DNA of 64,000 nt from DATFJT01 sp965230755 (GTDB taxonomy: Bacteria > Bacteroidota > Bacteroidia > Chitinophagales > Saprospiraceae). Positions 61,894 through 64,000 of the stretch are shown one piece after another; the first letter of the stretch is position 1; every line of letters begins with the position of its first letter. A program made the translations under genes and the position numbers. The notes below the pieces were generated by a model that was given only the letters and a program-made list of their open reading frames with translations, searched no databases and was not told where the DNA came from. The stretch lies in NCBI GenBank assembly GCA_965230755.1, contig CBDDLT010000011.1, positions 143,005 through 207,004 on the forward strand, in the 5' to 3' direction.

Positions 61894-63247
61894 TTCTGAA
61901 AAATATACCAAATTCGTACAGAATAAAAAGGCGCCGATAGATCATAAGGAACTCTGGAAGTCTATTGAAAAAGACCATCGCTTATCCAAGAGAAAGAAAC
62001 GAAGAGGATTTCTATGGATGTTCATGACAGGATTTTTATTGATGGCCTTTGGCTTCTTATATTGGAATGAACCCAGTCCGGAAGTAAGTGATCCTGTAAT
62101 ACTTTTGAAAAACCAGTCTAAATTAGATTTGTTGAATACAGAACCAGGACTTAATCTAAATCTCGAGGATACTTCTATTAATACTTATCCTAGTTCCATT
62201 ACAAACTCAGCAATTGCCAATTCGAAAGCATCTTTAGATGAAAATGAATCTAGACTAGAGACCATTTCTACTGTAGGAGAGGATGATGCTAAAACAAGCG
62301 CTGGTAGAATAAGAGAAGGTGAATCTATGTCAAATCTGGATAACCCCACTATTCTTCAAGAAGAGAAAGAGGCTTTGTTAGCTCCGATAGCGAGCACAGG
62401 AAAAATGCCGGGAATATCAGATGATGGAACCGATATTAATCATCAAGAAAATCAGTCTTCCGAGCTCCATGAAACCTTCACAATGCCGAATATAGAAACC
62501 ATTCGAAAATTACCTTCACTGGACGCAAATATTTCGGAACGGAATGAGCCCTTTTCTATGGTTTATAAGAATAATCAAAGAAACGATATTAGAAGAATTT
62601 GGGAATTGGGAATTGCTGGTGCCTATGGTATTGCTTTCAACAGTTATGAATTAGATCCAAGGGCTGAAAGACCTATTTGGATAGATAATATCAAAAACCT
62701 GGAAGTCAGAAAGTTCAGCTTTTTTGTAAATCGTAGAATTGGTCACAACTATGGAATTCAACTTGGTCTTAGTCACCTTGAAAGCTTTAGAAGACTCGAC
62801 ATGTCGAATGCAGTTATGAGTTTTACCAGGAATTTAACCGACAATAGCATCTTTTACGATGAGGTTTTAACAGAAACGGAATATAAATTTTACCAAACAC
62901 TTAATCTTACTCAAATCAAACTTCACGGATATCGGCAAATTCCTCTTAAAGGAATTGATAGCCGCTTGGGTTTTGGTATTAATCTGAATTTCGCTCCTAA
63001 AGTTGAAGGTAGAGTTCTGGATAATGGATTTCAGCAACTTCCCATCAGCGATCAGATGTCTTTTAGAACAGATATGGGTATTTCGCCCTTCTTTGTTTGG
63101 AGTAATCAAGTAAGGATTCTGAATAGATTGAATCTGCTGGGATCGATGGCTTGGAATGGTTCATATAAATTGACAGATTCCAATTCTGGCGTGGAGCATA
63201 AGTATAGTGATCTATCACTATTGATCGGACTCAATTATATGTTATAA
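61886..63247 (+). CDS. Membrane protein, probable anti-sigma factor, with barrel-like C-terminus
   Basis: A 453-residue protein. The N-terminal ~45 residues are charged and cytosolic (KAPIDHKELWKSIEKDHRLSKRKKRR), followed by one membrane helix (GFLWMFMTGFLLMAFGFLYW), a long Ser/Glu-rich linker (about 70-220) and a C-terminal region of ~230 residues with beta-strand pattern (ELGIAGAYGIAFNSYELD, FSFFVNRRIGHNYGIQLGLS, GIDSRLGFGINLNFAPK, SMAWNGSYKL, LSLLIGLNYML). The overlap with the sigma gene and the single-helix topology support an anti-sigma role; a barrel-like end in an inner-membrane protein is unusual. No zinc-binding anti-sigma motif is seen. Confidence 0.72.
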   Translation: MNNSEKYTKFVQNKKAPIDHKELWKSIEKDHRLSKRKKRRGFLWMFMTGFLLMAFGFLYWNEPSPEVSDPVILLKNQSKLDLLNTEPGLNLNLEDTSINTYPSSITNSAIANSKASLDENESRLETISTVGEDDAKTSAGRIREGESMSNLDNPTILQEEKEALLAPIASTGKMPGISDDGTDINHQENQSSELHETFTMPNIETIRKLPSLDANISERNEPFSMVYKNNQRNDIRRIWELGIAGAYGIAFNSYELDPRAERPIWIDNIKNLEVRKFSFFVNRRIGHNYGIQLGLSHLESFRRLDMSNAVMSFTRNLTDNSIFYDEVLTETEYKFYQTLNLTQIKLHGYRQIPLKGIDSRLGFGINLNFAPKVEGRVLDNGFQQLPISDQMSFRTDMGISPFFVWSNQVRILNRLNLLGSMAWNGSYKLTDSNSGVEHKYSDLSLLIGLNYML

Positions 63248-63288
63248 CAGGCTATAGAAGTAATCGGAAGACTTTCTTTTCAAATAAA

Positions 63289-64000
63289 TCAAAAAGTAAT
63301 TTTTACTTGGGCTCGAAGATCGTGTCTTTTGTTCCCATCTATTCGGTTCAGCCCGCTGGAAATACTTTCCAAGTCATTGAAATGTGTTTGAGCGTATCGA
63401 AGTTCGAAAGTATAAGCTTTAACTGGTCTGTATCTTAGGTTAATGTAAAATCGAGTACCTCTATTATAATAAGGAGGAATGGAAAAGAAATACAATACAT
63501 CGTTTTCGAAAGCATAAATTCTACTGTTGTAATCCTGCGTATCAAATAATGCAAACCTAGAAGTCAGGGACAGTGGAAAACTGATTGGCTTAAAGATAAC
63601 ATCCTGATAAACCAGATAACCTCTGCTTATTTGTCGACCTCCAATGTCGTAATAGCTGAATTCAACCCTATTCCTCAACTCAAGTGACTTGTTGACCTTA
63701 TTTTGGAATTGTAGGCGGACTTGAGTTCTTCTTTGCCAATCCAATACATCCAGCGGTTCTTCCTCAATGGAAGCTGGTATATTTCTTTCTTTATTTTCGT
63801 TTCTCAGCTGAAGATACCAGGTATATTTTCTTTTCTTATAGTAGGTTAATCTTATGAATTGCTCATTTCCTTTAGAAGGTGCATCAACACCAAATCTCAA
63901 CCAGGGATGCTCCCATTGATCCAAATAAGCATTCACTTTAATTTCTCTAGAAAGCCGGTATTCGATGCCCAAATACAGGCCCTTCTCATTCTTTGCTGTC
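63289..64000 (-). CDS. C-terminal part of a helix-hairpin-helix type outer-membrane protein, cut by the window end
   Basis: The frame is open to base 64000; the apparent start at 63972 is an internal TTG. About 237 residues of the C-terminus are visible: FIRLTYYKKRKYTWYLQLRNENKERN, RTQVRLQFQNKVNKSLELRNRVEFSYYDI, GYLVYQDVIFKPI, LTSRFALFDTQDYNSRIYAFENDVLYFFSIPPYYNRGTRFYINLRYRP and SSGLNRIDGNKRHDLRAQVKITF. These blocks match the barrel part of the ~700-residue Bacteroidota outer-membrane proteins whose N-terminus has ComEA-like helix-hairpin-helix motifs. The rest lies outside the window. It is convergent with the preceding gene. Confidence 0.75.
   Translation of the reverse strand, partial: TAKNEKGLYLGIEYRLSREIKVNAYLDQWEHPWLRFGVDAPSKGNEQFIRLTYYKKRKYTWYLQLRNENKERNIPASIEEEPLDVLDWQRRTQVRLQFQNKVNKSLELRNRVEFSYYDIGGRQISRGYLVYQDVIFKPISFPLSLTSRFALFDTQDYNSRIYAFENDVLYFFSIPPYYNRGTRFYINLRYRPVKAYTFELRYAQTHFNDLESISSGLNRIDGNKRHDLRAQVKITF

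Noticed and set aside
1..64000. tRNA, rRNA, riboswitch, phage or insertion-sequence elements
   Set aside because: No tRNA-like cloverleaf, ribosomal sequence, transposase or integrase signature was found by reading the gaps; a covariance-model search would be decisive.

Overview
The window looks like the chromosome of an AT-rich marine-type Bacteroidota, most likely order Cytophagales. The evidence is type IX secretion C-terminal sorting tails, carboxypeptidase-regulatory/TonB receptors, TAnnTTTG promoter boxes, an alternative complex III (ACIII) operon joined to an aa3-type oxidase, imelysin/DUF4856 lipoproteins and a propeller-type hybrid sensor. No rRNA, tRNA, CRISPR array, insertion sequence or phage was seen. 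The first and last genes are cut by the window edges.

Layout. 1-5.2 kb: two tandem PhoX/DUF839-like secreted proteins and a di-heme peroxidase with an imelysin-like N-terminus. 5.3-15.4 kb: a TonB receptor, a LuxR-type response regulator, a propeller histidine kinase, an unknown cytosolic protein, an unknown secreted protein and a NupC transporter. 15.5-20.2 kb: uridine kinase, an AraC-type regulator with a VOC protein, small lipoprotein and membrane genes, and a sorted serine hydrolase. 20.2-26.4 kb: a four-gene metal (probably iron) uptake operon, DUF4856 - imelysin - HTTM - TonB receptor. 26.6-30.9 kb: a VOC protein, an envelope protein, a 0.6-kb gene-poor stretch and a tight four-gene operon of unknown function. 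31-39.2 kb: cytochrome c maturation (CcmE, CcmF), a DUF2520 dehydrogenase-like protein, FtsE, YkuK, an AGCS symporter and ThyA. 39.3-56 kb: the respiratory supercluster ActABCDEF - CoxB - CoxA - CtaB - CoxC - CoxC2 - Cox4, a strong terminator, then an SCO-like protein, DUF420 and a CPMC protein. 56-64 kb: beta-barrel lipoproteins, two lipoproteins, an ECF sigma factor with a probable membrane anti-sigma protein, and the end of a helix-hairpin-helix type outer-membrane protein.

How the genes work together. The ACIII operon oxidises quinol and passes electrons through c-hemes to the CuA site of CoxB and the aa3 oxidase. CtaB supplies the farnesylated heme, the SCO-like, DUF420 and CPMC proteins probably help metal and heme assembly, and the CcmE/CcmF pair 5 kb upstream would mature the c-type hemes of ActA, ActE and the peroxidase. 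Unusual points are a CoxB subunit fused to a C-terminal OmpA peptidoglycan-binding domain, an SCO-like protein without its copper ligands, and a CcmE whose heme-binding histidine is replaced by cysteine.

The best candidate for something undescribed is a small regulon. An identical promoter architecture, the inverted repeat TATAACT-N2-AGTTATA, then exactly 23 bp, then TAATTTTG, occurs twice in the window. One copy precedes the unknown gene that leads into the kinase/LuxR-regulator genes (12411-12457, minus strand). The other precedes the unknown four-gene operon at 28.9-30.9 kb (28705-28752, plus strand). This suggests that the sensor-regulator pair controls both its own operon and a four-gene envelope-spanning system.
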